Below, in pieces: positions 54,331 to 62,958 of a stretch of DNA of 64,000 nucleotides (positions are counted from its first letter, which is position 1; each line of letters begins with the position of its first letter). The translations under genes and the position numbers were made by a program. The stretch is from Stenotrophomonas sp. 24(2023) (lineage in GTDB: Bacteria > Pseudomonadota > Gammaproteobacteria > Xanthomonadales > Xanthomonadaceae), in contig NZ_CP133160.1 of the NCBI RefSeq assembly GCF_030913365.1, forward strand, positions 62,001 to 126,000, given 5' to 3'. The notes beneath the pieces were generated by a model that was given only the letters and a program-made list of their open reading frames with translations, was not told the DNA's origin and did not search any database.

Positions 54331-55203
54331 TTACAACGTCGGTTCGATCAGCTCGCCGCCGTGGGCGATACGGTCGTAGCAGGTGCGCACCACATCCTCG
54401 CCGTACTTGCGTTCCAGCCGGCGCACGATGAAATGGCCACGCGCCATGTCCTGGTAGTAATCCGTGAACATGGTGTTCAACGAGGCACCGGCGGCGGCAC
54501 CGATGATCGGCACCGCCTGCGCGGCAAACTTCTCGGTCACCACCACGCCAAAACGCGCGGCCACCTTCTCCACCAGCTTGGCCAGCAGCTTGCCGGCTTC
54601 CTTCGGCGCCACGCCCAGGGTCAGGTCGCGGCCGGTCACGATGCGCCCGGCCAGTTCGGCCGACAGGTGGCGCATCACATCGGTCGTGAACCCCCGCGCC
54701 AGGTAATAGCCGGTTTCGCTGGCATCATCACGCGGCGAGTTGCCGCCCAGCGCGAACACTTCCAGGCACGCCTGGCGGGTGCTGAACTCAGCAAGGTCGA
54801 AGCCTTCGCTGCGGGCCACGTCGGCCACCGCGCGCATCATGATGGTGGTCGACACCGGCAGTTCGATGAACAGCGCAGTGAAGCCGAATGCACCACCGAC
54901 GGCGCCGGAGGTCGCTGCGGCCAGCTTGTGCCAGCGCGTCGAGGCAGAACGCCCGGGCGTGTTGTCCATGCTCCACAGCGCGGCCCCGACAGCCTTGGAC
55001 AAGGCCGCCTGCACCGCGCCATGCATGCGCCGGGAGACCGACGCGGGCAGCTTCTTCACCGCGAACTCCAGCGGCGCACCGACCAGGTTGGCCATGCGCG
55101 CGGTGATGGTCGGGGCCTCCAGCAGGGCCACGGCCCGCTGCAGGTCCTGCCAGTCACGGGCATCGTGGGCGATATCGCGGGGCAGCAGGGTCGGTACGTT
55201 CAT
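54331..55203 (-). CDS. EcsC family protein
   Basis: The protein has 290 residues. The EcsC pattern is visible: ARDWQDLQRAVALLEAPTIT, TSGAVGGAFGFTALFIELPVSTTIMMRAV, ALGGNSPRDDASETGYYLAR, QAVPIIGAAAGASLNTMFTDYYQDMARGHFIVRRLERKYG. EcsC proteins have hydrophobic glycine-rich helices and are membrane-associated; the role is unclear (EcsA/EcsB transport in Bacillus). It is single here, upstream of the OYE gene on the same strand. Confidence 0.9.
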   Translation of the reverse strand: MNVPTLLPRDIAHDARDWQDLQRAVALLEAPTITARMANLVGAPLEFAVKKLPASVSRRMHGAVQAALSKAVGAALWSMDNTPGRSASTRWHKLAAATSGAVGGAFGFTALFIELPVSTTIMMRAVADVARSEGFDLAEFSTRQACLEVFALGGNSPRDDASETGYYLARGFTTDVMRHLSAELAGRIVTGRDLTLGVAPKEAGKLLAKLVEKVAARFGVVVTEKFAAQAVPIIGAAAGASLNTMFTDYYQDMARGHFIVRRLERKYGEDVVRTCYDRIAHGGELIEPTL

Positions 55204-55257
55204 GGCGCCGATCTTAGCGCCAAGCAGTTGAACGGACCGTGGTGGTCCGGTCAGCCG

Positions 55258-55281
55258 GTAGCGCCGGGCCGGGCCCGGCGG
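55258..55281. repeat. GTAG-type palindromic repeat
   Basis: GTAGCGCCGGGCCGGGCC with CCGGCG forms an almost perfect hairpin. It lies between the ecsC start region and orn and belongs to the same class as 52983-53011. Confidence 0.6.
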
Positions 55282-55287
55282 CAGCGT

Positions 55288-55860
55288 TCAGGCAACCGGC
55301 AGTCCCGACAGCACGCCCATGAACTGGCGGTAGTGGCGCAGTTCGGCGATCGAATCGTGCACATCGCTCAACGCGGTGTGGTTGCTGTTCTTGCCCACCC
55401 CGGCGGCCACGGTCGGGGCCCAGCGCTTGGCCAGTTCCTTCACCGTGGACACGTCCAGGTTGCGGTAATGGAAGTACTTTTCCAGCCGCGGCATCTGCCG
55501 GTGCAGGAAGCGGCGATCCTGGCAGATCGAGTTGCCGGCCATCGGCGAAACCCCGGCCGGAATCCACTGCGCCAGGAAGTTCACGGTCTGCGCCTCGGCC
55601 TGGCCCAGGGTCACCTGGCTGTCCAGCACGCGCTGCCACAGCCCGGAGCGGCGATGCTGGTTGCGGTTCCACTCATCCATCGCTTCCAGCGTTTCCAGCG
55701 GGTGGTGGATGGCGAACTCGGGGCCTTCGGCCAGCACGTTGAGCTGGGCATCGGTGACCACCGTGGCGATCTCGATGATCGAATCGTTGTCGGTGTCCAA
55801 CCCGGTCATTTCCAGGTCGATCCAGATCAGTCGTTCACCAGCGGCGCCGTTGTCGGCCAT
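55288..55860 (-). CDS. orn: Oligoribonuclease
   Basis: Orn degrades 2-5-nucleotide RNA and pGpG, the product of c-di-GMP breakdown, and is usually essential. The protein has 190 residues from ATG 55860. It has the DEDDh exonuclease signature: DLEMTGLD (first Asp/Glu), [35 protein letters not shown] and the final [10 protein letters not shown] with the catalytic His and Asp. The predicted cytosolic dimer is typical. It follows tadA, with about 70 bases between them. Confidence 0.96.
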   Translation of the reverse strand: MADNGAAGERLIWIDLEMTGLDTDNDSIIEIATVVTDAQLNVLAEGPEFAIHHPLETLEAMDEWNRNQHRRSGLWQRVLDSQVTLGQAEAQTVNFLAQWIPAGVSPMAGNSICQDRRFLHRQMPRLEKYFHYRNLDVSTVKELAKRWAPTVAAGVGKNSNHTALSDVHDSIAELRHYRQFMGVLSGLPVA

Positions 55861-55933
55861 CGTGTTGCCTCGTTGCGGGGCAGGCAGGAAGCCCGCCGGA
55901 AAGAAAGGGGCGCCCATCATACCCTTTCGTTGT

Positions 55934-56461
55934 TCAGGTCCCGTCGGGGTGGTCTTCCAGCAGCAACAGGGGCTTGCCGCGCTTGGCACGGAAATAATTG
56001 GTCAGGCGCAGACTGGCCTCCTTGGCCAGCACGCCGCCATGGATCTCCACGCGGTGGTTGTGGCGCGGGTCGCCCAGCAGGTCGAAGACGCCACCGCAGG
56101 CGCCGGTCTTGGGGTCGCTGGCCGCGTACACCACGCGCGCCACGCGGGCATGGACGATGGCCATGGCGCACATCGCACACGGCTCCAGCGTCACGTACAG
56201 CGTGCTGCCCACCAATCGGTGGTTGGCCAGCGCCTTGCCGCCACGGCGCATCGCCACGATCTCCGCATGCGCGCTCGGGTCATGCTCGGCAATGTTGAGG
56301 TTCCAGCCCTCGCCCAGCAGCTGGCCGTCGGCCCCCACCAGCACCGCGCCCACGGGAATCTCATCGAACTCACGCTGCGCGCGCTCGGCCAGCGCCAGCG
56401 CGTGGCGCATCCAGTGTTCATCGGCATCGTGCACCGGCACGCCCAGCGGATTGTCGACCAT
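55934..56461 (-). CDS. tadA: tRNA adenosine(34) deaminase TadA
   Basis: TadA converts A34 to inosine in tRNA-Arg(ACG). The protein has 175 residues. The zinc motif is HAEIVAMRR with the catalytic glutamate, and [14 protein letters not shown] supplies the two cysteines. The body shows [20 protein letters not shown] and [20 protein letters not shown], which match TadA rather than cytidine deaminase or guanine deaminase. It is immediately upstream of orn on the same strand. Confidence 0.96.
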   Translation of the reverse strand: MVDNPLGVPVHDADEHWMRHALALAERAQREFDEIPVGAVLVGADGQLLGEGWNLNIAEHDPSAHAEIVAMRRGGKALANHRLVGSTLYVTLEPCAMCAMAIVHARVARVVYAASDPKTGACGGVFDLLGDPRHNHRVEIHGGVLAKEASLRLTNYFRAKRGKPLLLLEDHPDGT

Positions 56462-56610
56462 GAGTGTCCTCCCGCATCCGGGAATGGTTCAGAAGATTGC
56501 CTGTGCGGCCCGGCGCAAGTTTACTTCACCTGCCAGCGCCCCCCATGCACACCCCCTGCACGATCATCACGGCGCGGGCATACTTCACGGCCTTCCCAAG
56601 CACCTTGGAC

Positions 56611-57054
56611 ATGCTCATGCCCACCCTGCGCGCTTCCCGTCCCACCGATGGCAACGCCGTGGTTGATCTCTGGCGCCGTTCGGTCGACGCCACCCACGAT
56701 TTCCTCAGCGCGGCCGACCGCCAGGCGATCGATGCCGAAGTGGCCGGCTTCCTGCCGCAGGCACCGCTGGTGGTCGCCGTGGATGCACAGGACACCCCGC
56801 AGGGCTTCATGCTGGTCGATGGCAGCCACATGGAAGCCTTGTTCATCGACCCGGCCGTGCGCGGTACCGGCGTCGGCCGCCTGCTGCTGCAGCACGCGCT
56901 GGCCGAGCACCCGCAGCTGACCACCGACGTCAACGCGCAGAACGAACAGGCGGTCGGCTTCTACCTGCGCATGGGCTTCGTGGAAACCGGCCGCTCGGCG
57001 CTCGATGGCCAGGGACGCCCGTATCCGCTGATCCACCTGCGCTACGGCGGCTGA
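56611..57054 (+). CDS. GNAT family N-acetyltransferase, YjaB-like
   Basis: The protein has 147 residues from ATG 56611; ATG 56617 is equally possible. RRSVDATHDFLSAADR near the start is characteristic of YjaB-type acetyltransferases. Motif A is EALFIDPAVRGTGVGRLLLQ (R-x-x-G-x-G) and motif B is TDVNAQNEQAVGFYLRMGFV. It is divergent from tadA, with about 150 bases between starts. The substrate is unknown. Confidence 0.85.
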   Translation: MLMPTLRASRPTDGNAVVDLWRRSVDATHDFLSAADRQAIDAEVAGFLPQAPLVVAVDAQDTPQGFMLVDGSHMEALFIDPAVRGTGVGRLLLQHALAEHPQLTTDVNAQNEQAVGFYLRMGFVETGRSALDGQGRPYPLIHLRYGG

Positions 57055-57137
57055 GTACGGCACAGCCGATCATTGCGCCGTGCTGCACCTGCCCGCTGAC
57101 GATGCCTGTGCAGCGCAGCGGGCCGGGACGCACGACC

Positions 57138-57644
57138 TCATCCCTGCGCGTCGAACGCGGGCGAGTAGGCCACCTCTGCTTCCGGCACTGGCGGTTGCCA
57201 GCACAGTGCCTGGAAGTACGCCGCCGGTACGCCGGGCAGCACCAGCCCGGCCTCGGCCCGGAAGCCGAACCGCCGGTAATAGTCAGGGTCGCCCAGCAGC
57301 ACGCAGCCGCGTGCACCACGTGACTGCAGTGCGGCCAATGCCGCCTGCATCAAGGCGCTGCCGATGCCCTGCCCCTGTAGTGCCGGCGCGACGGAAATCG
57401 GGCCCAGCCCATACCAGCCCGGGTGGTCGTTGCTCAGCGTGACCGGCGATACCGCCACATGCCCCGCCACAAGGCCATCACGCTCGGCCAGCAGGGACAG
57501 CGTCAGTTCACCGCGTGCGCGCAGTGCATCAACGATGTACTGCTCGGTATGGCTGCTGTGCTCGGCGTTGGCAAAGGCCGCCGCCGTCAGCGCATGGATG
57601 CCGGCGATGTCGGCCGGGGTTTCAGGACGGATGATGAAATTCAC
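57138..57644 (-). CDS. GNAT family N-acetyltransferase, YhbS-like
   Basis: The protein has 168 residues. The family block is RPETPADIAGIHALTAAAFA at the start, YGLGPISVAPALQGQGIGSALM (motif A), and GCVLLGDPDYYRRFGFRA (motif B, with 'GDPxYYxRFGF' diagnostic of YhbS). YhbS proteins acetylate small molecules of uncertain identity. It is convergent with the 56611 gene, with about 80 bases between stops. Confidence 0.88.
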   Translation of the reverse strand: MNFIIRPETPADIAGIHALTAAAFANAEHSSHTEQYIVDALRARGELTLSLLAERDGLVAGHVAVSPVTLSNDHPGWYGLGPISVAPALQGQGIGSALMQAALAALQSRGARGCVLLGDPDYYRRFGFRAEAGLVLPGVPAAYFQALCWQPPVPEAEVAYSPAFDAQG

Positions 57645-57704
57645 AAGGCACCTCGTTCAGTTCAGCAGCATGGGCGATACTGCATGTTCCACCTACAGGA
57701 GGTG

Positions 57705-58367
57705 ATGATGGACTGGGTTGTTGAGGCACGCACGTTGGCGTGCGAAGCCCATGCCGGGCAGCAGGACAAGGCCGGGCTGCCCTACATCGAGCACGTGGCG
57801 CGCGTAGCCGCTGCGATCCATGACGATGACACCGCCAAGGCAGCCGCCTGGCTGCACGACGTCGTGGAAGATTACCCGCAGTACACGGCGCGGCTGCAGG
57901 TGTTCCCGGCACCGGTCCGCGAGATCGTCACCCTGCTCAACCGGCACAGCGCAGCCGATGCCCAGCAGTACTACGCCCGCATCCGCCAGCATCCGCAGGC
58001 GCTGAAAGTGAAGCTGGCCGATATCGCCGACAACGCCCACCCACGCCGGCTGCTACAGCTGCCGCCGGCGGTGGCCGAACGCCTGCGTGGCAAATACGCC
58101 GCCGCGCTGGCCGCCCTCGGCAGCGCCGACGTGTCGGCGGTCATGCCCGATCCGGCGTCCACGCGCGTGCTGCAGTTGATGGCGACGGCCCGCCTGCGGG
58201 TGCAGCAGGCCGAGCAGGCGGGCGCCAGCGTCAACACCGGTGACGACGCGCCGGGCCCGCATCAGAAGGCGCTCATCAAGGCACGCGACACCGCGCTGGC
58301 CGAACTGGAAGCGCAGATGACAGCGGAGGCGTTCATCGTCTGGAGCGACATGTACGTGCTGGCCTGA
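57705..58367 (+). CDS. HD domain phosphohydrolase, SpoT/MESH1-like
   Basis: The protein has 220 residues; ATG 57705 follows AGGAGG, and ATG 57708 is also possible. The N-terminal block is CEAHAGQQDKAGLPYIEHVARVA with the first His, then AAWLHDVVEDYP with the HD and ED pairs, then LKVKLADIADN. This series is typical of the (p)ppGpp hydrolase fold of SpoT and MESH1, though the RKDG element next to PYI differs (QDKAGLPY). The C-terminal half is a long helix. It might hydrolyse ppGpp or a related nucleotide, but no substrate residue beyond the HD set can be checked here. Confidence 0.75.
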   Translation: MMDWVVEARTLACEAHAGQQDKAGLPYIEHVARVAAAIHDDDTAKAAAWLHDVVEDYPQYTARLQVFPAPVREIVTLLNRHSAADAQQYYARIRQHPQALKVKLADIADNAHPRRLLQLPPAVAERLRGKYAAALAALGSADVSAVMPDPASTRVLQLMATARLRVQQAEQAGASVNTGDDAPGPHQKALIKARDTALAELEAQMTAEAFIVWSDMYVLA

Positions 58368-58485
58368 GCAGGTCCGGGGCATAGTCGATACCACTGGCCG
58401 AACGCTGATTCTTGGCCGCGGGCGCTGACCGCTGCTGCGGTGCAGCAGTACAATAGCCGGCTTCCCGCCCCATCGCGCCCCCCGC

Positions 58486-59691
58486 ATGAGCCCCAATTCT
58501 CCCCTGGCCGCGCGGCTGACGCCGCGTCAGCGCACCTGGATCATCCTTGCCCTGTCACTGGGCGGTTTCGCCATCGGCACCAGCGAATTCGCCAGCATGG
58601 GCCTGATGCTGGAAATCAGCCGCGGCCTGGCCATCAGCGAAACGCAGGTCGGCCACCTGATCAGTGCCTACGCCATCGGCGTGGTGGTCGGCGCGCCCAT
58701 CCTGGCCTTCGTGGGGGCCGGCATCGCCCGCCGCAAGCTGCTGCTGGCGCTGATGGGCTTCTATGCCGTGGGCAACCTGGCCAGTGCGCTGGCACCCAAT
58801 TACGGCACCATGCTGCTGGCGCGCTTCGTCGCGGGCCTGCCGCACGGCGCGTACTTCGGCGTGGCGATGCTGGTGGCCGCGGCCATCAGCCCGGCCGGAC
58901 AGCGTGGCCAGGCCATGTCCAAGGTGCTGCTGGGCCTGTCGGTGGCGATCCTGGTCGGCAATCCCCTCACCACCTGGCTCGGCCAGCAGCTGAGCTGGCG
59001 CACGGCCTTTGCCCTGGTCAGCCTGCTGGCCATCGCCACCGTGGTGATGATTGCCCGCTTCCTGCTGCCGGACCCGGACGAGGTGCGCACCTCGCCGATG
59101 CGCGAGCTGCGTGCCTTCAACACCCCGCAGGTGTGGCTGGCGCTGGCCATCGGCGCGATCGGTTTTGCCGGCATGTTCTGTGTGTTCACCTACCTTGCCC
59201 CCACGCTGGTGCAGGTGACCGGCGTGGCCGAATCGTGGATGCCGCTGGCGGTGGGTGTGTTCGGCATCGGCGCGATCATCGGCAACATCGCCGGTGGCTG
59301 GCTGGTGGACAAGTTCCATTTCCGCGCCGCCGGTGTGGTGCTGGTGTGGTCGATCCTCATGCTGCTGCTGTACCCGCTGGCAGCACAGTCGGTGTGGAGC
59401 ATCGGCCCGATGATCATCACCGTCGGCACCATGGGCGCGCTGGCAGCGGTGCTGCAGACCCGCCTGATGGACGTGGCCGGCGAAGCGCAGACCCTGGCCG
59501 CCGCCTCCAACCACGCGGCATTCAACACGGCCAATGCACTGGGCCCGTGGCTGGGCGGCATGGCCATCAGCGCCGGCTTCAGCCCGGCAGTGACCGGCTA
59601 TGTGGGCGCAGCCACCGCACTGGGTGGCCTGCTGCTGTGGGGCGTGGCCCTGCTGGTGGAAAAGCGCGCGCGGCCGGCGGCCATCGCCTGA
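58486..59691 (+). CDS. MFS transporter, DHA1/AraJ-like
   Basis: The protein has 401 residues and about 12 membrane segments. The start TWIILALSLGGFAIGTSEFASMGLM carries the DHA1 signature 'GTxEF', and motif A-like GAGIARRKLLLALMGFYAVG lies between TM2 and TM3; motif C is LLGLSVAILVGNPLTTWLGQQLSWR. It resembles AraJ/YdhP/PbuE group exporters of sugars, purines or drugs. The gene is monocistronic and ends in a strong terminator at 59726. Confidence 0.9.
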   Translation: MSPNSPLAARLTPRQRTWIILALSLGGFAIGTSEFASMGLMLEISRGLAISETQVGHLISAYAIGVVVGAPILAFVGAGIARRKLLLALMGFYAVGNLASALAPNYGTMLLARFVAGLPHGAYFGVAMLVAAAISPAGQRGQAMSKVLLGLSVAILVGNPLTTWLGQQLSWRTAFALVSLLAIATVVMIARFLLPDPDEVRTSPMRELRAFNTPQVWLALAIGAIGFAGMFCVFTYLAPTLVQVTGVAESWMPLAVGVFGIGAIIGNIAGGWLVDKFHFRAAGVVLVWSILMLLLYPLAAQSVWSIGPMIITVGTMGALAAVLQTRLMDVAGEAQTLAAASNHAAFNTANALGPWLGGMAISAGFSPAVTGYVGAATALGGLLLWGVALLVEKRARPAAIA

Positions 59692-59725
59692 CGCCAGGAC
59701 GGCCGCCCCATGCAGGGTTGTACCG

Positions 59726-59753
59726 GCAAAGCCCCTGTCCGCAGGGGCTTTGC
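59726..59753 (+). terminator. Terminator after the 58486 MFS gene
   Basis: A perfect 12-bp stem (GCAAAGCCCCTG/CAGGGGCTTTGC) with a four-base loop lies 35 bases after the stop. The run following it (TGTATCC) is short, but the AAAG/CTTT pairs within the stem suit an intrinsic terminator working in both directions. Confidence 0.8.
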
Positions 59754-59872
59754 TGTATCCGGCGGGCCTGCAAGGGCCGCTGCGGCAGGATCGATCCCGG
59801 TGAACACACGGCGTGCATGCCCGAATGTGGACAGTAGGCCGGTCATCCCCTGCCCGCGCACGCCCCGGCCCC

Positions 59873-60136
59873 ATGCACCCCGCCACCGACCGCTTCGATC
59901 CCCTCGCCTGCCAGGCGGCCCTGCTGGGGGGCGGGCTTGCCTATGCCCTGCTGAAGGTACTGAGCCTGTCCAGTGTTGCCGCGGCCTCGCCGCTGGGCCT
60001 GGTGCTGTGGGTACTCGGCTGTGCATTGCTGGCGGCATGGCTGCTGGCCGCCTGCATCGCCTGCCTTGCCCTGAGCCGGCCGGTCTTCCTGTTCACCGCA
60101 CTGGTCGCGGTCGGCCTGGGATGTGCGCTGGCCTGA
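59873..60136 (+). CDS. Small two-helix membrane protein
   Basis: The protein has 87 residues from ATG 59873. Two to three hydrophobic stretches (ALLGGGLAYALLKVLSLSSV, LGLVLWVLGCALLAAWLLAA and RPVFLFTALVAVGLGCALA) suggest a compact membrane protein. I recognise no family. It is convergent with the HEPN-like gene, whose stop lies about 40 bases away. Confidence 0.5.
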   Translation: MHPATDRFDPLACQAALLGGGLAYALLKVLSLSSVAAASPLGLVLWVLGCALLAAWLLAACIACLALSRPVFLFTALVAVGLGCALA

Positions 60137-60177
60137 GCGACCGCATGCAGGGGCCGTTACAGGGAAAACCGTCCTGC

Positions 60178-60885
60178 TCATGACCAGGACGTGGGATCTC
60201 CCATCGCCTCGACCAGCAATGGCGACACCCCCTCACGCGGCAGCAAGTCCAGCGTCAACGCCAGCATTGCCGCCACGCTTTTCACGCACCAACGGCCGAA
60301 GCGTTCATTGTCAATGCGCTGCATCCAGCTGATCCCGCTGTCTTCATCATCCGGCCCGATCAGCTTGAGCTGTTTCACCTGTGCAATGAACCTGGGATAG
60401 CCACGCAGGCCGGGGTGCTGCTGGTCACGTACCAGCAGTTCGCCCTTGGGATGGACGAGCGCATTGCGGATCGTGATGACCGTGTTCATCGACTGGAAAG
60501 GCGCACGCCCCTTGTCAGCGACGCTCCCCAGGCATTCATGCAGCACCACGTACTTGTCCAGATGCTCCCCACGCTCGTTTTCCCCGATGGAATCGCGTAT
60601 CCGCTTTTCGCGTTCGCCATAGGCATGAAGGGGGCTGAAGCAGTTCCCGGCAGGCCGCTGCAGGATTCCCCTGCGCTGCCGGTTCGGGCACGCCGCTTCG
60701 TGCTCATGGCAGAGCTGGTAGAAACCGTAGATGTCCTGCAGGAACGCTTCTGAGGCGGCCACCGACAGCACCAAGGCCACCAGGCCCTCGCCGGTGGCTG
60801 CATGGGCTCTGGCCTTTGCCATCAGCAGGGGCGCATGGTATGGCGCGAACTGCTGCTGGCGTCGGGGATGGGGGGCGTTGTTCAT
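60178..60885 (-). CDS. Hypothetical protein with HEPN-like motif
   Basis: The protein has 235 residues from ATG 60885, placed after AGGAGC. Its first long helix (LVALVLSVAASEAFLQDIYG) and the later motif R140-N-A-L-V-H145 (ITIRNALVHPKGEL) fit the RN-x3-H signature of HEPN domains, a helical fold used by many toxins, RNases and defence proteins. A charged region with cysteine and histidine residues lies between (HEHEAACPNRQRRG). It has no neighbour that would be an antitoxin partner; the divergent or adjacent genes are the small membrane protein and the TetR regulator. RNase activity is only a possibility. Confidence 0.6.
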   Translation of the reverse strand: MNNAPHPRRQQQFAPYHAPLLMAKARAHAATGEGLVALVLSVAASEAFLQDIYGFYQLCHEHEAACPNRQRRGILQRPAGNCFSPLHAYGEREKRIRDSIGENERGEHLDKYVVLHECLGSVADKGRAPFQSMNTVITIRNALVHPKGELLVRDQQHPGLRGYPRFIAQVKQLKLIGPDDEDSGISWMQRIDNERFGRWCVKSVAAMLALTLDLLPREGVSPLLVEAMGDPTSWS

Positions 60886-60942
60886 GGGCTCCTGCCGTCT
60901 GCTGTCCGCCACCACAGTGCCACTGCGTCCGTACACCCGCCA

Positions 60943-61572
60943 CTACGACGGCCCGGGTGACCCGCGCCGTGGCGTGGTCTTTTTCCACGGCGCAAGCAGC
61001 GCGTCGATGGCGGCGTCCATCTGTGCCCGTGGCACCCCATCGCGGGCCTGGGCGGTCAACCCACGCATGAAGGTATCGAGCATCACCCCGATCGCCTGTG
61101 CATCGCTGGTGGCAGGCAGCTGCCCGTTGGACACCGCGCGCCGCGCGCATTCGATGAAGCCCGCGCGCGTGGCGGCACGGTCACCTGCCAACAGTGCCTG
61201 CGCGGTTTCAACCTCATCCGGGGTCGTGGTGGCGGCTACATTCAACAGGCACCCCAGCGGATGACCACTATCGGTCTGCATGCGCGCGGTGGCATGCAAT
61301 GCACGCTCCACGGCCGCGCGCGGGTCCAGCCCGGGCTGGTACAGCGGCGCCATCACCTGCCCATGGGTGGCCAGGTAGCACTGCAGCACTTCTTCAAACA
61401 ACGCCTCCTTCGAGCCGAAGGCCGCATAGAAGCTGGGCGATGAAATGCCGCCCATGGCGTCCTTCAGCAGTGCCAGCGAGGCGGCCTCGTAGCCACGCGC
61501 CCAGAACACCTGCATGGCCTGTTCAAGCGCGGTATCGCGATCGAAGCTGCGGGGGCGTCCGGTACGGGTCAT
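60943..61572 (-). CDS. TetR-family repressor, CifR-like by position
   Basis: The protein has 209 residues from ATG 61572. The helix-turn-helix is RPRSFDRDTALEQAMQVFWARGYEAASLALLKDAMG, followed by SPSFYAAFGSKEALFEEVLQ. The ligand domain has GHPLGCLLNVAATTT and a C-terminal helix with a conserved length. It is divergent from the MFS and Cif-like genes, as CifR (PA2931) is in P. aeruginosa, where it is released from DNA by epoxides. The inverted repeat at 61624-61676 between the two starts is the expected target. Confidence 0.9.
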   Translation of the reverse strand: MTRTGRPRSFDRDTALEQAMQVFWARGYEAASLALLKDAMGGISSPSFYAAFGSKEALFEEVLQCYLATHGQVMAPLYQPGLDPRAAVERALHATARMQTDSGHPLGCLLNVAATTTPDEVETAQALLAGDRAATRAGFIECARRAVSNGQLPATSDAQAIGVMLDTFMRGLTAQARDGVPRAQMDAAIDALLAPWKKTTPRRGSPGPS

Positions 61573-61623
61573 GGCAGTCACCTGGGGGCGGTGTATGGCG
61601 ATGGAACAGAGTTTACTACTGAT

Positions 61624-61676
61624 CGGTACATAAATCGCTGGCGCCTGCTGTCCAAGCATGGCTTACTTATGTACCG
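61624..61676. promoter_or_regulatory. Wide inverted repeat in the TetR-MFS intergenic region
   Basis: CGGTACATAA (61624-61633) and TTATGTACCG (61667-61676) are perfect inverted copies separated by 33 bases. Each half looks like half of a TetR site; the right copy overlaps a probable -10 (GATATA near 61680) of the MFS gene. The pair may be two separate operators, one for each divergent promoter. Confidence 0.62.
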
Positions 61677-61703
61677 TTCGATATAGAACTAACACCTCCT
61701 GCC

Positions 61704-62924
61704 ATGACTGCTCCCTCCTCTGCCCCGGTCCCACGACAGGGGAACGGCAACGCCTTGCCTGTCGCCGCCCTGCTGGCCTTCGCCATGACCGGCTTCATCG
61801 CCATCCTCACCGAAACCCTGCCCGCCGGGCTGCTGCCACAGATCGGCCACGGCCTGCAGATCTCCGAGGCAATGGCCGGACAGTTCGTCACGCTTTACGC
61901 GCTGGGTTCGCTGCTGGCCGCCATGCCGCTGACCCTGGCCACCCAGCACTGGCCACGCCGGCGCACGCTGCTGACCGCCGTGGTCGGCTTCCTGCTGTTC
62001 AACACGCTGACCACCGTTGCGCCGAGCTACGGCGTGGCGCTGGTGTCACGTTTCATGGCCGGTGTGGCCGCAGGGCTGTCGTGGGGCATCCTGGCCGGCT
62101 ACGCACGACGGCTGGTTCCCCCCCACCTGCAGGGCAAGGCGCTGGCCATCGCCATGGTCGGCACGCCACTGGCCCTGTCACTGGGGACACCGGCGGGTAC
62201 CTGGATGGGCGCCGCACTGGGCTGGCGCGCCGCATTCGCGGTGATGTCCGCGCTGGCGGTGCTGCTGGTGGTGTGGATCCTCAAGGCAGTGCCCGACCTG
62301 CCCGGCCAGCGTGCCGAAGCACGCGCGCCGCTGCGTGCCGTACTGCGCCTGCGCGGCGTTGTCCCCGTGCTGGCCGTGATCATGGTCTGGATGCTGGGCC
62401 ACAACGTGCTCTACACCTACGTGGCGCCCTATCTGGCCGCCCATGGGCTGCAGGCCCGCGTGGACACCGTGCTGCTGACCTTTGGCATCACCTCGCTGGC
62501 CGGCATCTGGATCATCGGTGCCACGGTGGACCGCTGGCTGCGACCACTGGTGCTGCTGTGCCTGGCAGGTTTCGGCATGGCCTCCCTGCTGCTGGCTACT
62601 GCCGCCACCGTGCCTTGGCTGGTCTATGCCGGTGTTGCCCTGTGGGGCCTGAGCTTTGGTGGCGCCGCCACGCTGCTGCAGACCGCCGCCGCCGATTGTG
62701 CCGGCCACCACGTGGATGTCGTGCAGGCCATGGTGACCACCTCCTGGAACCTCGCCATCGCCCTGGGCGGCCTGTCCGGCGGCGTGCTGCTGGCGCGCTT
62801 CGGCGGCAATGCCGCGCCGTGGGCGATGGCCGCGCTGTCCGTGCTGGCGCTGCTGCTGGCCGCCTGGGCCCGCCATGGCTTCCGACCGGGCATGCGCCAT
62901 GGCCCTGCGATCACCGCGCACTGA
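61704..62924 (+). CDS. MFS transporter of the Cif-type operon
   Basis: The protein has 406 residues and about 12 membrane segments. It starts [30 protein letters not shown], the DHA1 '[10 protein letters not shown]' signature found in PA2933-type and Bcr-like transporters, with [24 protein letters not shown] as the TM4-5 motif. In P. aeruginosa the equivalent MFS gene lies between morB and cif. A role in moving the epoxide substrate or product is plausible but not shown. It is 34 bases before the Cif-like gene on the same strand, so the two are co-transcribed. Confidence 0.88.
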   Translation: MTAPSSAPVPRQGNGNALPVAALLAFAMTGFIAILTETLPAGLLPQIGHGLQISEAMAGQFVTLYALGSLLAAMPLTLATQHWPRRRTLLTAVVGFLLFNTLTTVAPSYGVALVSRFMAGVAAGLSWGILAGYARRLVPPHLQGKALAIAMVGTPLALSLGTPAGTWMGAALGWRAAFAVMSALAVLLVVWILKAVPDLPGQRAEARAPLRAVLRLRGVVPVLAVIMVWMLGHNVLYTYVAPYLAAHGLQARVDTVLLTFGITSLAGIWIIGATVDRWLRPLVLLCLAGFGMASLLLATAATVPWLVYAGVALWGLSFGGAATLLQTAAADCAGHHVDVVQAMVTTSWNLAIALGGLSGGVLLARFGGNAAPWAMAALSVLALLLAAWARHGFRPGMRHGPAITAH

Positions 62925-62958
62925 TCCCACGTCCCTTTCCCCCAACGCGAGACCCACC

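Noticed and set aside
54788..54976. Short minus-strand ORFs inside ecsC
   Set aside because: They are shadows in other frames with no ribosome sites.
58440..59837. Plus-strand 465-residue frame over the MFS gene
   Set aside because: It is the wrong frame of the 58486-59691 transporter and has Arg/Gly/His-rich composition.
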